Part shown: positions 17,926 through 27,775 of the stretch, in pieces
Position numbering within the stretch: position 1 is the first letter of the stretch
How the letters are laid out: each line of letters opens with the position of its first letter
Source: Dyella telluris
GTDB lineage: Bacteria; Pseudomonadota; Gammaproteobacteria; Xanthomonadales; Rhodanobacteraceae
Length of the DNA: 64,000 bases
Reading direction: 5' to 3'
Assembly: GCF_014297575.1 (NCBI RefSeq)
Contig: NZ_CP060412.1
Span: forward strand, 310,001 to 374,000
Made by a program: the position numbers and the translations under genes
The notes under the pieces: generated by a model
What the model was told of the DNA's origin: nothing
Databases searched by the model: none
Seen by the model: the letters and a program-made list of their open reading frames with translations, nothing else

Positions 17926-19391
17926 CCCGTGCCATGAAGCTGCCACGCTGGAGCGTACTTGCCGCGAGCATCACCGTGTGCGCCGGCTGCGCGGTCGGCC
18001 CCGACTACCAGCGTCCGACCACCCCGGCGCCCGCACAGTTCACCCGCCAGCCCCTGGCAGACACCACCCACAGCGCGAGCGGTGCCTCCCAGCAGTGGTC
18101 GTCCAGCGAAACCATCGCGCAGACCTGGTGGCAGGTATTCGGCTCCGACGCACTGAACCATCGCGTCGAGCGCGCACTGTCCCGCAACCCGGACATCGCC
18201 GCCGCCACCGCCGCCCTGCGCGCGGCGCAGGAGAACGTGGCCGCACAGCGGGCAACCTTCTTCCCGTCCGCCCAGCTCGGCTATTCGCCCTCTCGCCAGC
18301 GCGATGCGGTAGGCACGCTTTCGCCCACGCTGACCTCAAACGCCACCTACTACACGCTGCATACAGCGCAACTCAGCATCAGCTACGCGCCGGACGTGTT
18401 CGGCCTCAACCGGCGCACGGTGGAGTCGCAGCAGGCACAGGCAGACAACCAGCACTACCAGCTGGAAGCCGCACGCCTGAGCCTGGCGGCCAACGTGGTC
18501 AATGCTGCGATACAGGAAGCCTCGTTGCGTGCGCAGATCGACGCGACCACGGCCGTGATCGACGCACAGACCCGGGCTCTCGCCATCCTGCATGACCAGG
18601 CGAGGCTGGGTTACGCCTCGGCCCTGGACGTGGCCGCGCAGGAAAGTGCCCTCGCGCAGGCCCGTCAAGCGTTGCCCGCACTGGAAAAACAGCTGGAGCA
18701 GAACCGCGATCTGCTTGCCGTACTCTGCGGCGATACGCCGGATCAGGCCGGGGCTCCCGAGTTCGACCTGGAACACCTGACCCTGCCGGTGACGCTGCCG
18801 CAGACGCTGCCCTCGCAACTGGTCACGCAACGCCCCGATGTGCGGGCGGCCGAAGAAAACGTGCACGACGCCAGCGCTCAGGTTGGTGTGGCGCTGGCCA
18901 ACCGCCTGCCTCAGTTCACCCTTTCGGGAGGCTACGGCGGCAGCTCGACGTCATTCACGCGCATGTTCACTGATGACAATGTGTTCTGGAGCCTTGCCGG
19001 CAGCGTCAGCCAGACTGTGTTCGACTTTGGCGCACTCAAGCACAAGCAACGCGCCGCGGAAGCCACCCTGCAGCAATCGGCTGCCCAATATCGCAGTGTG
19101 GTGCTTGGCGCCTTCCAGAACGTGGCCGACACGCTGTATGCGATCGACAGCGATGCACGCGCGCTGGCCGCTGCGGACGATGCCGAGAAGGCTGCGCAAC
19201 GCACGCTTTCCCTCACGCAGAAGCAGCAGCAGCTTGGCTATGTCAACGCGCTGGCGCTGATCAATGCGCAGCAGGCGTATCAACAGGCGCGTGTCTCGCG
19301 GGTGCAGGCGCAGGCGGCGCGATTGAGTGATACGGCGGCACTGATTCAGGCGCTGGGGGGTGGGTGGCAGGGTTCGTCCCTGCCGAACTGA
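17922..19391 (+). CDS. NodT-family outer-membrane efflux lipoprotein
   Basis: Outer-membrane factor (TolC-like) of 489 aa that completes the tripartite pump. The signal peptide ends in VCAGC, a lipobox, and the mature start AVGPDYQRP is the NodT/OprM hallmark. Two repeated OEP domains follow with long Ala/Gln-rich helices. The first ATG at 17922 overlaps the pump stop; an internal ATG at 17934 would also keep the signal peptide. It is the last gene of the five-gene locus 11332-19391. The C-terminus ends in LGGGWQGSSLPN, typical of full-length members. Confidence 0.94.
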   Translation: MTRAMKLPRWSVLAASITVCAGCAVGPDYQRPTTPAPAQFTRQPLADTTHSASGASQQWSSSETIAQTWWQVFGSDALNHRVERALSRNPDIAAATAALRAAQENVAAQRATFFPSAQLGYSPSRQRDAVGTLSPTLTSNATYYTLHTAQLSISYAPDVFGLNRRTVESQQAQADNQHYQLEAARLSLAANVVNAAIQEASLRAQIDATTAVIDAQTRALAILHDQARLGYASALDVAAQESALAQARQALPALEKQLEQNRDLLAVLCGDTPDQAGAPEFDLEHLTLPVTLPQTLPSQLVTQRPDVRAAEENVHDASAQVGVALANRLPQFTLSGGYGGSSTSFTRMFTDDNVFWSLAGSVSQTVFDFGALKHKQRAAEATLQQSAAQYRSVVLGAFQNVADTLYAIDSDARALAAADDAEKAAQRTLSLTQKQQQLGYVNALALINAQQAYQQARVSRVQAQAARLSDTAALIQALGGGWQGSSLPN

Positions 19392-19470
19392 GGCGGGTGT
19401 CGCGCTGTGCTGGTGAGGGCAAGTCCAGCAGGAATGCGCAACGTTTCCGCACCACCGCAGGAACCCGGTA

Positions 19471-19510
19471 AAAGAAAAGGCCGGAAGTGACTACCGCCAC
19501 TCCCGGCCTT
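19471..19510 (-). terminator. terminator after gltX
   Basis: AAGGCCGGAAGTG (19478-19490) and CACTCCCGGCCTT (19498-19510) form a stem with one mismatch. On the minus strand it is followed by TTTTCTTTTA, so it ends gltX; it may also stop the convergent efflux operon. Confidence 0.8.
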
Positions 19511-19532
19511 CGAATCCAACCGGCGAAAGAAC

Positions 19533-20933
19533 TTAGCCCTTCGCCTTCGCGATCGCGTCATCCACCCGCTTCAACGCCACCTCGCGCCCCGCCAGGTAAA
19601 TGGTGTGGTCAATCGACGGCGACACCTGCGTGCCCGTCATCGCCACGCGCAGCGGCTGGGCAATCTTGCCCATGCCCAGTTCCAGCTTCGCTGCCACCTG
19701 TTCGATCACGCCGTGGATCGGCTCCGGCTTCCACTCAACGTCGACAAGCAGGGCCTTTGCCGCTTCCAGCACGGCAACGGCGCTGTCGTTCTGCAGATGC
19801 TTGGCTACCGCCTTCTCGTCCCACTCGGTGATCGGGCCGTACCAGATCTTCGCGCGCTCGGCCATTTCCTTCAGCGTCTGCACGCGATCGCGCAGCGCGA
19901 CGATGACGTCGGCCGGGTTCGGGCCCTTGCTGAAATCGATGCCGGCCTGGCTGAGGTGCCACTCGAATTCCGGCGCGATGGATGACGGCTCTTCCGTCTT
20001 CAGGTAGTGCTGGTTGAGCCACGACAGCTTGGTGACGTCGAAGCGCGACGCGGCCTTGTTGACGTCGGCCACGTCGAACAGGCGGATCATCTCCTCTGCG
20101 GAGAAGATTTCCTGGTCGCCATGGGACCAGCCCAGCCGCACCAGGTAGTTCAGCAGCGCGTGCGGCAGGAAGCCGTCGTCACGGTACTGCATCACGCTCA
20201 CCGCGCCATGGCGCTTGCTCAGCTTCTGGCCGTCCGGGCCAAGGATCATGGGCAGGTGCGCGAACTCCGGCACCGGCTTGCCGAGCGCCTTGTAGATGTT
20301 GATCTGGCGCGGCGTGTTGTTCACATGGTCATCGCCACGGATCACCTCGGTGATGCCCATGTCGATGTCGTCGACCACGACGGCGAAGTTATAGGTCGGC
20401 CAGCCGTCGGAGCGGAAGATCACCAGGTCGTCGAGTTCGGCATTGGCCCACTCGATGCGGCCTTTCACCTTGTCTTCGAACACCACCGAGCCTTCCAACG
20501 GGTTCTTGAAACGCATGACGCGGTTCGGATCGTCACGGTACGGCTCGTTGCGGTCGCGGTAATAGCCGTTGTAGCGCGGCTTTTCGCCCTTGGCGTACGC
20601 GGCCTCGCGCATGGCCTCGATCTCTTCCTTGGATTCGTAGGCGTAGTAAGCGAGGCCGGCCTTGAGCAACTCGTCGGCGACCTGCTTGTAGCGCTCCAGG
20701 CGTGCGGTCTGGTAAACCGGGCCCTCATCGTGGCGCAGGCCCAGCCAGCTCATGCCGTCCAGGATGGCCTGCACGGCCTCTTCGGTGGAGCGCTCGCGGT
20801 CGGTATCCTCGATGCGCAACACGAATTCACCGCCGCGGCGGCGTGCCTCCAGCCAGCAATACAGCGCCGTGCGGGCACCGCCGATATGCAGGAAGCCGGT
20901 GGGACTGGGGGCAAAACGAGTGCGGACGGTCAT
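19533..20933 (-). CDS. gltX: glutamyl-tRNA synthetase
   Basis: Class I aminoacyl-tRNA synthetase of 466 aa that charges tRNA-Glu in the cytoplasm. The HIGH signature is [15 protein letters not shown] at the N-terminus, and the KMSKS loop appears as [10 protein letters not shown]. The length is normal for bacterial discriminating or non-discriminating GluRS. The ATG at 20933 is the family start; a 51-residue longer frame to 21086 would extend into the divergent gene. The start codon overlaps the candidate start of the divergent outer-membrane protein gene, so the two share a promoter region that must lie inside one or both coding regions. Confidence 0.97.
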   Translation of the reverse strand: MTVRTRFAPSPTGFLHIGGARTALYCWLEARRRGGEFVLRIEDTDRERSTEEAVQAILDGMSWLGLRHDEGPVYQTARLERYKQVADELLKAGLAYYAYESKEEIEAMREAAYAKGEKPRYNGYYRDRNEPYRDDPNRVMRFKNPLEGSVVFEDKVKGRIEWANAELDDLVIFRSDGWPTYNFAVVVDDIDMGITEVIRGDDHVNNTPRQINIYKALGKPVPEFAHLPMILGPDGQKLSKRHGAVSVMQYRDDGFLPHALLNYLVRLGWSHGDQEIFSAEEMIRLFDVADVNKAASRFDVTKLSWLNQHYLKTEEPSSIAPEFEWHLSQAGIDFSKGPNPADVIVALRDRVQTLKEMAERAKIWYGPITEWDEKAVAKHLQNDSAVAVLEAAKALLVDVEWKPEPIHGVIEQVAAKLELGMGKIAQPLRVAMTGTQVSPSIDHTIYLAGREVALKRVDDAIAKAKG

Positions 20934-21783
20934 GGGCTGCCAGGACGGGGACAAGAAGGAAGTGCGGAATTTTAGCCGATACTGGGGCAAGAACCGATCA
21001 AGACTGCCGATATCGCCGATTGCGGCGCGGTTGGCGCTGGCATGCGCGTGCGGATTGGCCGCCAGCGCGGCCCACGCAGACGACAACCCAGGCTACGACC
21101 GCCCCGGCCTCGGCTTCACTCCGGTGGCGCTCAGCCGTGGCGACGTGACCATCGAGCAGGGGCTACCCACCTGGACGCGCGACCATTTGGGCGCCGGCCA
21201 GATCCAGTCCCAATACACCACCGACAGCCTGATCCGGCTGGGTCTCGGAGGCCCGTTCGAAGCGCAGCTGGGCACCTCGCCATTCAATGCCGTGCAAACC
21301 ACCGGCGCCGGCGACGACAGCTGGGCACACGGTCGCGGGGACACCATCCTTGGCCTCAAGTATGCCCCCTGCAAGGCGGTTGCGAAGTTCACCTGGGGAC
21401 TGCTGGGCAGCGTGGAGTTCACCGACGGTGATCAGGCGGTGCGCAACGAGCACCGGCAATACCTCCTCGGCGCGGACCTTAACTGGCAGGTCACGGACAA
21501 TGACGGTGTCGGCGCTTATCTGGAGCAAACCCACAGTGGCCACGACGGCCAGAGCACCCTCGCCGTGAACGAAAGCCACGTGCTGAGCCACGTGCTGGTG
21601 GGTTATGTGGAACTGGCGCAGGTGCACGAACGCGGCGAGCGCAGCGGCACCGAAGCCGGCACCGGCGTTGCCTGGCAGCTCAACCGCCGCGTGCAGATCG
21701 ATGGGGGCGTGCGCGCCCGCATCGCGGGACACGCCCAGCTGTGGATGGCCAGCATGGGCGTGTCGGTGTTCCTCGGCCGCTAA
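20932..21783 (+). CDS. putative outer-membrane beta-barrel protein (MetA-pathway/transporter type)
   Basis: A 283-aa secreted protein. A hydrophobic Ala-rich signal ([20 protein letters not shown]) precedes mature sequence [13 protein letters not shown]. The remainder alternates polar and hydrophobic residues in beta-barrel fashion, with motifs [15 protein letters not shown] and [11 protein letters not shown] that resemble the 'transporter / phenol MetA degradation' outer-membrane family. The start is uncertain: ATG 20932 overlaps the gltX start, while GTG 20962 would give a tidier signal peptide. It ends in MGVSVFLGR, with a barrel-like aromatic penultimate strand. Function is inferred only at the level of localisation. 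Confidence 0.72.
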   Translation: MGCQDGDKKEVRNFSRYWGKNRSRLPISPIAARLALACACGLAASAAHADDNPGYDRPGLGFTPVALSRGDVTIEQGLPTWTRDHLGAGQIQSQYTTDSLIRLGLGGPFEAQLGTSPFNAVQTTGAGDDSWAHGRGDTILGLKYAPCKAVAKFTWGLLGSVEFTDGDQAVRNEHRQYLLGADLNWQVTDNDGVGAYLEQTHSGHDGQSTLAVNESHVLSHVLVGYVELAQVHERGERSGTEAGTGVAWQLNRRVQIDGGVRARIAGHAQLWMASMGVSVFLGR

Positions 21784-21786
21784 GGC

Positions 21787-22221
21787 TTACTTCACCGTGA
21801 TGGTGATCGGCTTGGAGACAATGGCCGGCTCGAACGGAATGTGGTTTTCGTCGGCAAGCTCGAGCTGCAGCGTGTGCTTGCCGGGTGCCAGCTTCAGCGT
21901 GGTTTCGGTCTGGCCGTTGCCGAAGTGCAGGTGCTGCTCGTCCTTCGGGATCGGCTGGCCGGCGGCCGGCAGGTCCTTCACGTCCACCAGCAGGTGGTGA
22001 TGACCGGTGCCTTCTTTCTTCGTGCCGGCAGGTGCCACGCCCATGCCCTTGAGGCCGAATTGCACGGTCACTTCCGTACCGACAATGGCGCCGTCCTTGG
22101 GCGAAATGATGTAAACCTCGGCGCCGGCCGGCGCCTTGGTCACGGGCAACGTCGGGGCGTCCGCAGCAAAGACCGCGCCCGTCAGGCCGGCAAGCGCAAC
22201 AGCGAGCAGAAAGCGTTTCAT
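21787..22221 (-). CDS. DUF4399 domain protein, secreted
   Basis: A 144-aa periplasmic protein. The signal peptide is MKRFLLAVALAGLTGAVFA, cleaved before ADAPTLP. The mature domain shows the DUF4399 features GAEVYIISPKDGAIVGTEVTVQFGLKGMGVAP, GHHHLLVD and HLHFGNGQTETTLKL. The His clusters suggest metal contact, but no function is known to me. The ATG at 22221 has GGAG at 8 nt; an ATG 6 nt upstream (22227) is too close to that site. It converges with the preceding barrel gene, 3 bp apart. Confidence 0.88.
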   Translation of the reverse strand: MKRFLLAVALAGLTGAVFAADAPTLPVTKAPAGAEVYIISPKDGAIVGTEVTVQFGLKGMGVAPAGTKKEGTGHHHLLVDVKDLPAAGQPIPKDEQHLHFGNGQTETTLKLAPGKHTLQLELADENHIPFEPAIVSKPITITVK

Positions 22222-22390
22222 CGACATTTCTCCACGGTGACAAGAACCCCGAGTGTACCCCGCTGAAAACGGGATGCGTCCACGGGTCCCCTTTGATCCG
22301 TTACCGCCGTCACGCGGGCGTCATACATACGCCATGCACCAGCAACGCCAAAGGAGGAATCTGCGCCGGGCCAGCCAACGGTATGTTCAA

Positions 22391-23551
22391 GTGCGCATCG
22401 GCATTGTCAGCGAAACCTATCCACCCGAAATCAACGGCGTGGCACTGACCGTGCACAGCCTCGCCGCCGGACTTGCGGCACAGGGGCACACGGTCGATCT
22501 GATCCGCCCCCGCCAGCGCGAACCGTTCAAGGATGAACCCGGCATCGTCACCCTCGAGGTGCGTGGCGCTTCCCTCCCCCGCTATCCCGGACTGCGCTTC
22601 GGCCTGCCTGCCGGCGGCGCCTTGCGCGAGCGCTGGAAGCGCCTGCGCCCTGACGCGATCTACGTGGCCACCGAGGGGCCGCTGGGCTGGTCCGCCGTGC
22701 GCACGGCAAAGCGCATGGGCATTCCCACCGCAACCGGCTTCCACACCCGCTTCGATTCCTATGCCGATCACTATGGCGTGGGTTTCCTCACCCCGGTGGT
22801 GCGCAACTACCTGCGCAACTTCCACCGCCGTGCCAAGGCCACGCTGGTGCCGACGGAAGCCCTCGCCAACGAGCTCACCGCGCTGGGCGTGGATACCGCC
22901 CGCCTGCTGCGCCGCGCGGTGGATACGCAGCTGTTTCATCCACGCCACCGCGACGCCGAACTGCGCGCAACGTGGCAGGTGGACGGCAACACGCCGGTGG
23001 TGCTGTACGTCGGGCGCATCGCGGCGGAAAAAAACCTTGACCTCGCCGTGCGTGCCTTCCGCGCCGTGCAGCAGCAGGTGCCAAAGGCGAAGTACGTGTG
23101 GGTGGGCGATGGCCCGGCACGCGCGGCGCTGCAGGAAGCCAATCCCGATTTCATCTTCGCCGGCATGCAACGCGGCGATGCGTTGGCGCGGCACTACGCC
23201 AGTGCCGACCTGTTCCCCTTCCCCAGCCTCAGCGAGACCTTCGGCAACGTGATCCTCGAAGCGCTCGCCTCCGGCCTGCCTGTGGTGGCGTACGAGGAAG
23301 GCGCGGCACGCGAGCACCTGCACACGGGCCACAACGGCTATCGCATCGACGCAGGCGACGAGAAGCACTTCATCGATTCCACCGTGATGCTCGCCTCCAA
23401 TGCCAGCCTGATCCGGCACATGGGGCGTGCTGCACACACAAGCATGGCCTACCTGTCACCCGACGCTGTCATCAGCGAGTTTGAAAACCTGTTGAGCGAA
23501 CTGGCCCAGGAGAATGCACATGAGCACCATGCCGCCGCTGCACACGCCTGA
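22391..23551 (+). CDS. GT4 family glycosyltransferase
   Basis: A retaining nucleotide-sugar glycosyltransferase of 386 aa with a GT-B fold, probably at the membrane surface. The N-terminal domain starts RIGIVSETYPPEINGVA, and the C-terminal donor domain carries VVLYVGRIAAEKNLD, GDGPAR and the ExxxxxxxE motif ETFGNVILEAL. The family start corresponds to the GTG at 22391. An in-frame ATG at 22334 would add 19 basic residues and has no ribosome site. Curiously, a perfect AAGGAGG at 22351-22357 lies inside that extension. The stop overlaps the following PAP2 gene by 32 bp, which suggests a lipid-linked sugar task such as glycolipid synthesis. Confidence 0.9.
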   Translation: MRIGIVSETYPPEINGVALTVHSLAAGLAAQGHTVDLIRPRQREPFKDEPGIVTLEVRGASLPRYPGLRFGLPAGGALRERWKRLRPDAIYVATEGPLGWSAVRTAKRMGIPTATGFHTRFDSYADHYGVGFLTPVVRNYLRNFHRRAKATLVPTEALANELTALGVDTARLLRRAVDTQLFHPRHRDAELRATWQVDGNTPVVLYVGRIAAEKNLDLAVRAFRAVQQQVPKAKYVWVGDGPARAALQEANPDFIFAGMQRGDALARHYASADLFPFPSLSETFGNVILEALASGLPVVAYEEGAAREHLHTGHNGYRIDAGDEKHFIDSTVMLASNASLIRHMGRAAHTSMAYLSPDAVISEFENLLSELAQENAHEHHAAAAHA

Positions 23552-24101
23552 CCTCATGAAGCCTGTTCATGGCCCCCGCTTTGCCATCGACCGCCGCATG
23601 TGCGTGGCCGCCAACCGATGGGGCACACGCCGGGCCGTGGGGGTGTTCTTCGGCATCATCAGCCGACTCGGCGATGGCGTGTTCTGGTACTCGCTGATGG
23701 CGGTGCTTGCTTTGGTCGACGGCCGGCGCGGCCTGCTGGCCGCATCGCAGATGGCCGTCACCGGCCTGACTGCCCTGCTTCTGTATCGCCTGCTCAAGCG
23801 CTGGACGCGACGTCCGCGCCCGTTCCGCGCCTGCCCGGGCGTGATCGCCCACGTGCCACCACTGGACGAGTTCAGCTTTCCCTCGGGCCACACGCTGCAA
23901 GCGGTGAGCTTCACCGTCGTTGCGCTGGCCTGGTATCCGCTGCTCGCGCCACTGCTGGTGACCTTCACCTCGCTGGTGGGCGCATCGCGCGTGATCCTGG
24001 GCCTGCACTATCCCAGCGACGTGATCGCCGCGACGGCTATCGGCAGCGCACTCGGTGCATTGTCACTGTGGCTGCTGCCACTGCACTCACTGCTGGCCTG
24101 A
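23520..24101 (+). CDS. PAP2 family phosphatase
   Basis: An integral membrane phosphatase of 193 aa acting on lipid phosphates such as phosphatidic acid, diacylglycerol pyrophosphate or undecaprenyl pyrophosphate. The three PAP2 motifs are present: KRWTRRPRP, FPSGHT and SRVILGLHYPSD. Around four or five membrane helices are visible. The ATG at 23520 has AGGAG 7 nt upstream, better than the ATG at 23514. It overlaps the glycosyltransferase gene, so the pair is coupled. A repeat-filled gap follows. Confidence 0.92.
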   Translation: MSTMPPLHTPDLMKPVHGPRFAIDRRMCVAANRWGTRRAVGVFFGIISRLGDGVFWYSLMAVLALVDGRRGLLAASQMAVTGLTALLLYRLLKRWTRRPRPFRACPGVIAHVPPLDEFSFPSGHTLQAVSFTVVALAWYPLLAPLLVTFTSLVGASRVILGLHYPSDVIAATAIGSALGALSLWLLPLHSLLA

Positions 24102-24178
24102 GTCCTTGCGCGCGGGAGCGCAACGCCTGCGCAACCGCCCACCGCCGACGCTCCACATTTGCGCGCCAGCTCGTCGCT

Positions 24179-24665
24179 GTTGCTTTGCCATCAACGAGAT
24201 AGGTCACCTATCCACAGGCATTGCCTGTACGCATCCACATCCGCTGTGGAAAACATGGGTGCTGTCGTGGCACGTCTCGCGCGCAGGGCCAGCTCCCGCA
24301 GGGAAAGCCGGCACCTTGCGGGAGCACACCCTGTGCGCGGCACAAGCTCGCCCCACCCTGTACATTCGCGCATCAACGCGTCGCCATCGCATAGGGATCA
24401 GTGACATAGCGCACCTATCCACAGGCTACGCCTGCCTGCATCCACATTCGCTGTGGAAAACATCAGGAGACGTGGCGCTTGTCGCGCGCAGGGCGCGCTC
24501 CCACAGGGAAAGCCGCCACCTCGTGGGAGCACACCCTGTGCGCGGCACAATCTCGCCCCTTCCTGCACATTCACGCATCAACGCGTCGCCATCGCATAGG
24601 GATCAGTGACATAGCGCACCTATCCACAGGCTACGCCTGCCTGCATCCACATTCGCTGTGGAAAA
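24179..24665. repeat. tandem 205-207-bp repeat, partial copies
   Basis: The block CACCTATCCACAGG recurs at 24205, 24412 and 24617, giving periods of 207 and 205 bp. Each copy has CTATCCACAG and, about 35 bp on, CATCCACATTCGCTGTGG. Between cores lies a REP-like inverted segment built on GGGAGCACACCCTGTGCGC. CACGCATCAACGCGTC-type blocks at 24367 and 24572 precede the later cores. The first copy is degenerate at its left end and the third stops after the core. Confidence 0.9.
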
Positions 24666-24673
24666 CTCGCGCA

Positions 24674-24704
24674 TAAAAAAACAGCGCCCTGGGGCGCTGT
24701 TTTT
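24674..24704. terminator. bidirectional terminator after accD
   Basis: ACAGCGCC (24681-24688) and GGCGCTGT (24693-24700) pair around CTGG, flanked by seven A on the left and TTTTT on the right. It ends accD on the minus strand and any plus-strand transcript from the PAP2 side. Confidence 0.87.
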
Positions 24705-24728
24705 GCTGCAACGGCTGCGGCCACCCGA

Positions 24729-25601
24729 TCAGGCTACGCGCGGCGTCTTCATCAGGATGCCAAGCAGATCCGCCAGCTTGTCGCGCATTTCGCGGCGGTC
24801 GACGATGAGGTCGATGGCACCATGTTCCACCAGGAACTCCGAACGCTGAAAGCCTTCCGGCAGGGTTTCGCGCACGGTCTGTTCGATCACGCGCGGACCG
24901 GCAAAACCGATCAGCGCCTTCGGCTCGGCCACGTTGATGTCACCCAGCATGCCCAGGCTCGCCGACACGCCGCCGGTGGTGGGATGGGTGAGTACGCTGA
25001 TGTACGGCACGCCGGCATCGCGCATGCGCGCCAGCGCGGCCGACGTCTTGGCCATCTGCATCAGCGAGAACAGCGACTCCTGCATGCGTGCGCCGCCCGT
25101 GGCGGAGAAACACACCAGCGCGCTGCGATCGGCCAGCGCACGCTCGGCGGCGCGGGTGAACTTCTCGCCCACCACCGAGCCCATCGAGCCACCCATGTAG
25201 CTGAACTCGAAAGCCACGGCCATCAGCGGGTTGCCCTTGAGGCGGCCGCTCATGGCGATCAGCGCGTCTTTCTCGCCGGTGGACTTCTGTGCCGCCACGA
25301 TGCGATCGCGGTACTTCTTGGTGTCACGGAACTTGAGCGGATCGTTCGGCTCCATGCTGGCCCACAGTTCCTGGGCGGAGCTGGGGTCAAGGAACTGCTC
25401 CAGGCGCGACCTGGCCTCGATGGTGTGGTGGTGACCACACTTGGGGCAAACCATCAGGTTGCGCTCAAGCTCGGGACGGTAGAGCACCGTGCCGCAGCCG
25501 CCACACTTCTCCCACACGCCTTCGGGCACTTTGCCCTTGCCGGCGTTGCCGGAGGCTTCCGTGCGGGCACGGGGGGTCATGATTTTCTGGAGCCAGTTCA
25601 T
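24729..25601 (-). CDS. accD: acetyl-CoA carboxylase carboxyltransferase beta subunit
   Basis: Cytosolic subunit (290 aa) of the carboxyltransferase that, with AccA, transfers CO2 from biotin to acetyl-CoA to make malonyl-CoA for fatty acid synthesis. The N-terminal four-Cys zinc ribbon is at Cys33, Cys36, Cys52 and Cys55. The crotonase-like core shows [23 protein letters not shown] and [14 protein letters not shown]. The length is normal. It follows trpA on the same strand by 54 bp, an order known in many proteobacteria, so it may be co-transcribed with trpBA. Confidence 0.97.
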   Translation of the reverse strand: MNWLQKIMTPRARTEASGNAGKGKVPEGVWEKCGGCGTVLYRPELERNLMVCPKCGHHHTIEARSRLEQFLDPSSAQELWASMEPNDPLKFRDTKKYRDRIVAAQKSTGEKDALIAMSGRLKGNPLMAVAFEFSYMGGSMGSVVGEKFTRAAERALADRSALVCFSATGGARMQESLFSLMQMAKTSAALARMRDAGVPYISVLTHPTTGGVSASLGMLGDINVAEPKALIGFAGPRVIEQTVRETLPEGFQRSEFLVEHGAIDLIVDRREMRDKLADLLGILMKTPRVA

Positions 25602-25655
25602 CGCAACACCTCAAACGTTCATGACGCGACGCCGCGTCATGAACGCAGCGTGTTC

Positions 25656-26465
25656 CTATTGCGCATCCAGCGCGGCGCGAATCGGCGCCAGGAAATCCCT
25701 GGCCCGCGCGGTGATGTCGTCGACATCGTCAGCGCCAGCCAGGCGCTCCACCAGCGCACTGCCAATCACCACCGCATCCGCAAAGCCGGCGATGGCCTTC
25801 GCCGATTGCGCGTCGCGCACGCCGAAGCCCACGGCCACCGGCGCTTTCGATTTCGCCCGGATGTCGGCCACGCGAGTGGCGATGTCGCCAGTACTCAATC
25901 GTGCCGCGCCCGTGATGCCGGCGAACGAGACATAGTACAGGAAACCCTCCGCCGACCCGCACAACTGCACCATACGCGCGGGTGCGGTGGTGGGCGCCGC
26001 CAGCAGGATCTGCTGCAGGCCAGCCTTGCGCAGCGGCGAAAGCACGACCGACTCCTCCAGTGGGCAATCCACCACCAGCACGCCATCCACGCCATCCACG
26101 CCGGCAGCGACAGCTTCGCTGGCGAAGCGCTCGTAGCCGTGGATCTCCAGCGGATTGAGGTAGCCCATCAGGACCACCGGGGTGTCGGCGTCGCGCTGGC
26201 GGAACTGGGCGACCCAACCCAGTACATCGCCCAGGCCCACACCCTTTTCGATGGCGCGTTCACTGGCGTGCTGGATCACCGGGCCGTCCGCCATGGGATC
26301 GGAAAACGGCACGCCCAGCTCGATCACGTCGGCACCCGCATCCACCAGCGCGTGCATCAGCGCCACGGCATGGGCCGGCGACGGATCGCCCGCGGTGACG
26401 AACGGAATCAGGCCGGTACGGCCGGCCGCCTTGAGGCTGGCGAATCGACGATCGATGCGGCTCAT
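25656..26465 (-). CDS. trpA: tryptophan synthase alpha chain
   Basis: A 269-aa TIM-barrel subunit that cleaves indole-3-glycerol phosphate to indole and glyceraldehyde 3-phosphate and passes indole to TrpB. The catalytic residues Glu49 ([10 protein letters not shown]) and Asp60 (PMADGPVIQ) have the same numbering as in Escherichia coli. The phosphate-binding [11 protein letters not shown] segment is present. Its ATG overlaps the trpB stop (ATGA). Confidence 0.97.
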   Translation of the reverse strand: MSRIDRRFASLKAAGRTGLIPFVTAGDPSPAHAVALMHALVDAGADVIELGVPFSDPMADGPVIQHASERAIEKGVGLGDVLGWVAQFRQRDADTPVVLMGYLNPLEIHGYERFASEAVAAGVDGVDGVLVVDCPLEESVVLSPLRKAGLQQILLAAPTTAPARMVQLCGSAEGFLYYVSFAGITGAARLSTGDIATRVADIRAKSKAPVAVGFGVRDAQSAKAIAGFADAVVIGSALVERLAGADDVDDITARARDFLAPIRAALDAQ

Positions 26466-27670
26466 ACCTGCACTCCTTCGCGGGCGGCAATGGTGTGCAC
26501 GTCCTTGTCACCGCGACCGGACAAGTTGCACAACACCAGTCCGTCCTTCGGGTATTCGCGCGCCAGCTTGATGGCCTGCGCCACCGCGTGGCTGGATTCC
26601 AATGCCGCGAGGATGCCTTCGGTGCGTGCCAGCAGGTGGAACGCCTCCAGTGCTTCGTCGTCCGTCACGCCCACGTACTCGGCGCGACCGGCATCCTTGA
26701 GGAACGCGTGTTCGGGGCCCACGCCCGGGTAGTCGAGGCCCGCGGACACCGAATGCGTTTCGGTGATCTGGCCGTTGTCGTCGCACAAGACGTACGTGCG
26801 GTTGCCATGCAGCACGCCGGGACGGCCCGCTGCCAGCGACGCGGCGTGATGCCCGGTGGCAATGCCCTCGCCCGCCGCTTCCGCGCCCACGATGCGCACG
26901 CCTTCATCGTTGAGGAACGCATGGAACAGGCCGATGGCGTTGGAACCACCACCGACGCAGGCGGTGATGACATCCGGCAGGCGGCCGAACTGTTCCTGCA
27001 CCTGTTCGCGCGCTTCGCGGCCGACAATGGCGTTGAAGTCGCGCACCATCAGCGGATACGGATGCGGGCCGGCCACGGTACCGATGATGTAGAACGTGTC
27101 GGCCACGTTGGTGACCCAGTCGCGCATCGCTTCGTTGAGTGCGTCCTTGAGCGTCTTCGAGCCCGAGGTCACCGGAATCACTTCAGCACCGAGCAGCTTC
27201 ATGCGGTAGACGTTGATCTTCTGGCGCTCGATATCCACTGCGCCCATGTACACCACGCACTTGAGGCCGAAACGCGCCGCCACCGTGGCACTGGCCACAC
27301 CGTGCTGGCCGGCGCCGGTCTCCGCGATGATGCGTGGCTTGCCCATGCGGCGGGCCACCAGCGCCTGGCCGATGGTGTTGTTGATCTTGTGCGCGCCGGT
27401 GTGGTTCAGGTCCTCGCGCTTGAGCAGGATGCGCGCGCCGCCCACGTGCTGGCTGAGGCGCTCCGCGTAGTAGACCGGGCTGGGACGACCCACGTAGTAC
27501 TTCAGGTCACGGTCCAGCTCGGCGATGAAGTCCGGATCCTGGCGCAGGCGCAGGTAGGCCTCGGTGAGTTCGGCCAGCGGTGCCATCAGGGTTTCGGCAA
27601 CGTAGCTGCCACCGTAGTTGCCGAAGCGCCCGTGCTCGTCGGGGTAGGCGTTGAAGTCGATCTTGCTCAT
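26462..27670 (-). CDS. trpB: tryptophan synthase beta chain
   Basis: A PLP enzyme of 402 aa that condenses indole with L-serine to give tryptophan, working in an alpha2-beta2 complex with TrpA. PLP-binding Lys95 is in [11 protein letters not shown], the ammonia-tunnel Glu lies in [11 protein letters not shown], and the phosphate loop is VGGGSNAIG. The ATG at 27670 gives the family N-terminus [12 protein letters not shown]; the ATG at 27751 would extend across the promoter region. The gene is divergent from a LysR regulator, as trpBA and trpI are in Pseudomonas. Confidence 0.97.
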   Translation of the reverse strand: MSKIDFNAYPDEHGRFGNYGGSYVAETLMAPLAELTEAYLRLRQDPDFIAELDRDLKYYVGRPSPVYYAERLSQHVGGARILLKREDLNHTGAHKINNTIGQALVARRMGKPRIIAETGAGQHGVASATVAARFGLKCVVYMGAVDIERQKINVYRMKLLGAEVIPVTSGSKTLKDALNEAMRDWVTNVADTFYIIGTVAGPHPYPLMVRDFNAIVGREAREQVQEQFGRLPDVITACVGGGSNAIGLFHAFLNDEGVRIVGAEAAGEGIATGHHAASLAAGRPGVLHGNRTYVLCDDNGQITETHSVSAGLDYPGVGPEHAFLKDAGRAEYVGVTDDEALEAFHLLARTEGILAALESSHAVAQAIKLAREYPKDGLVLCNLSGRGDKDVHTIAAREGVQV

Positions 27671-27775
27671 GGGCGTCAGGAAAGTCACAAGAGAATGGCG
27701 CCAAACGTACCCTAAAGCGCTGTCCGCAAAAAGCGATATGATGGCCGGCATTGGTCAGAAAAAGTCACACGTGCC
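27671..27775. promoter_or_regulatory. divergent trpBA / LysR promoter region
   Basis: This 105-bp gap separates the divergent trpB and LysR starts. It contains two identical AAGTCACA octamers in the same orientation (27682-27689 and 27762-27769), exactly 80 bp apart. They are candidates for regulator contacts, though LysR sites are usually dyads. In Pseudomonas, TrpI binds such a region and activates trpBA with indole-glycerol phosphate. Confidence 0.4.

Larger units (their letters stand above)
24102..24728. other. gene-free gap with tandem repeats
   Basis: I see no convincing gene in this 627-bp stretch. It holds two and a half copies of a 205-207-bp repeat and ends in a bidirectional terminator for accD. 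Short open frames here translate the same repeat several times and lack ribosome sites. Confidence 0.8.

Noticed and set aside
24179..24665. CRISPR array
   Set aside because: Unit length is 205-207 bp with internal inverted repeats; no short repeats with unique spacers and no cas genes.
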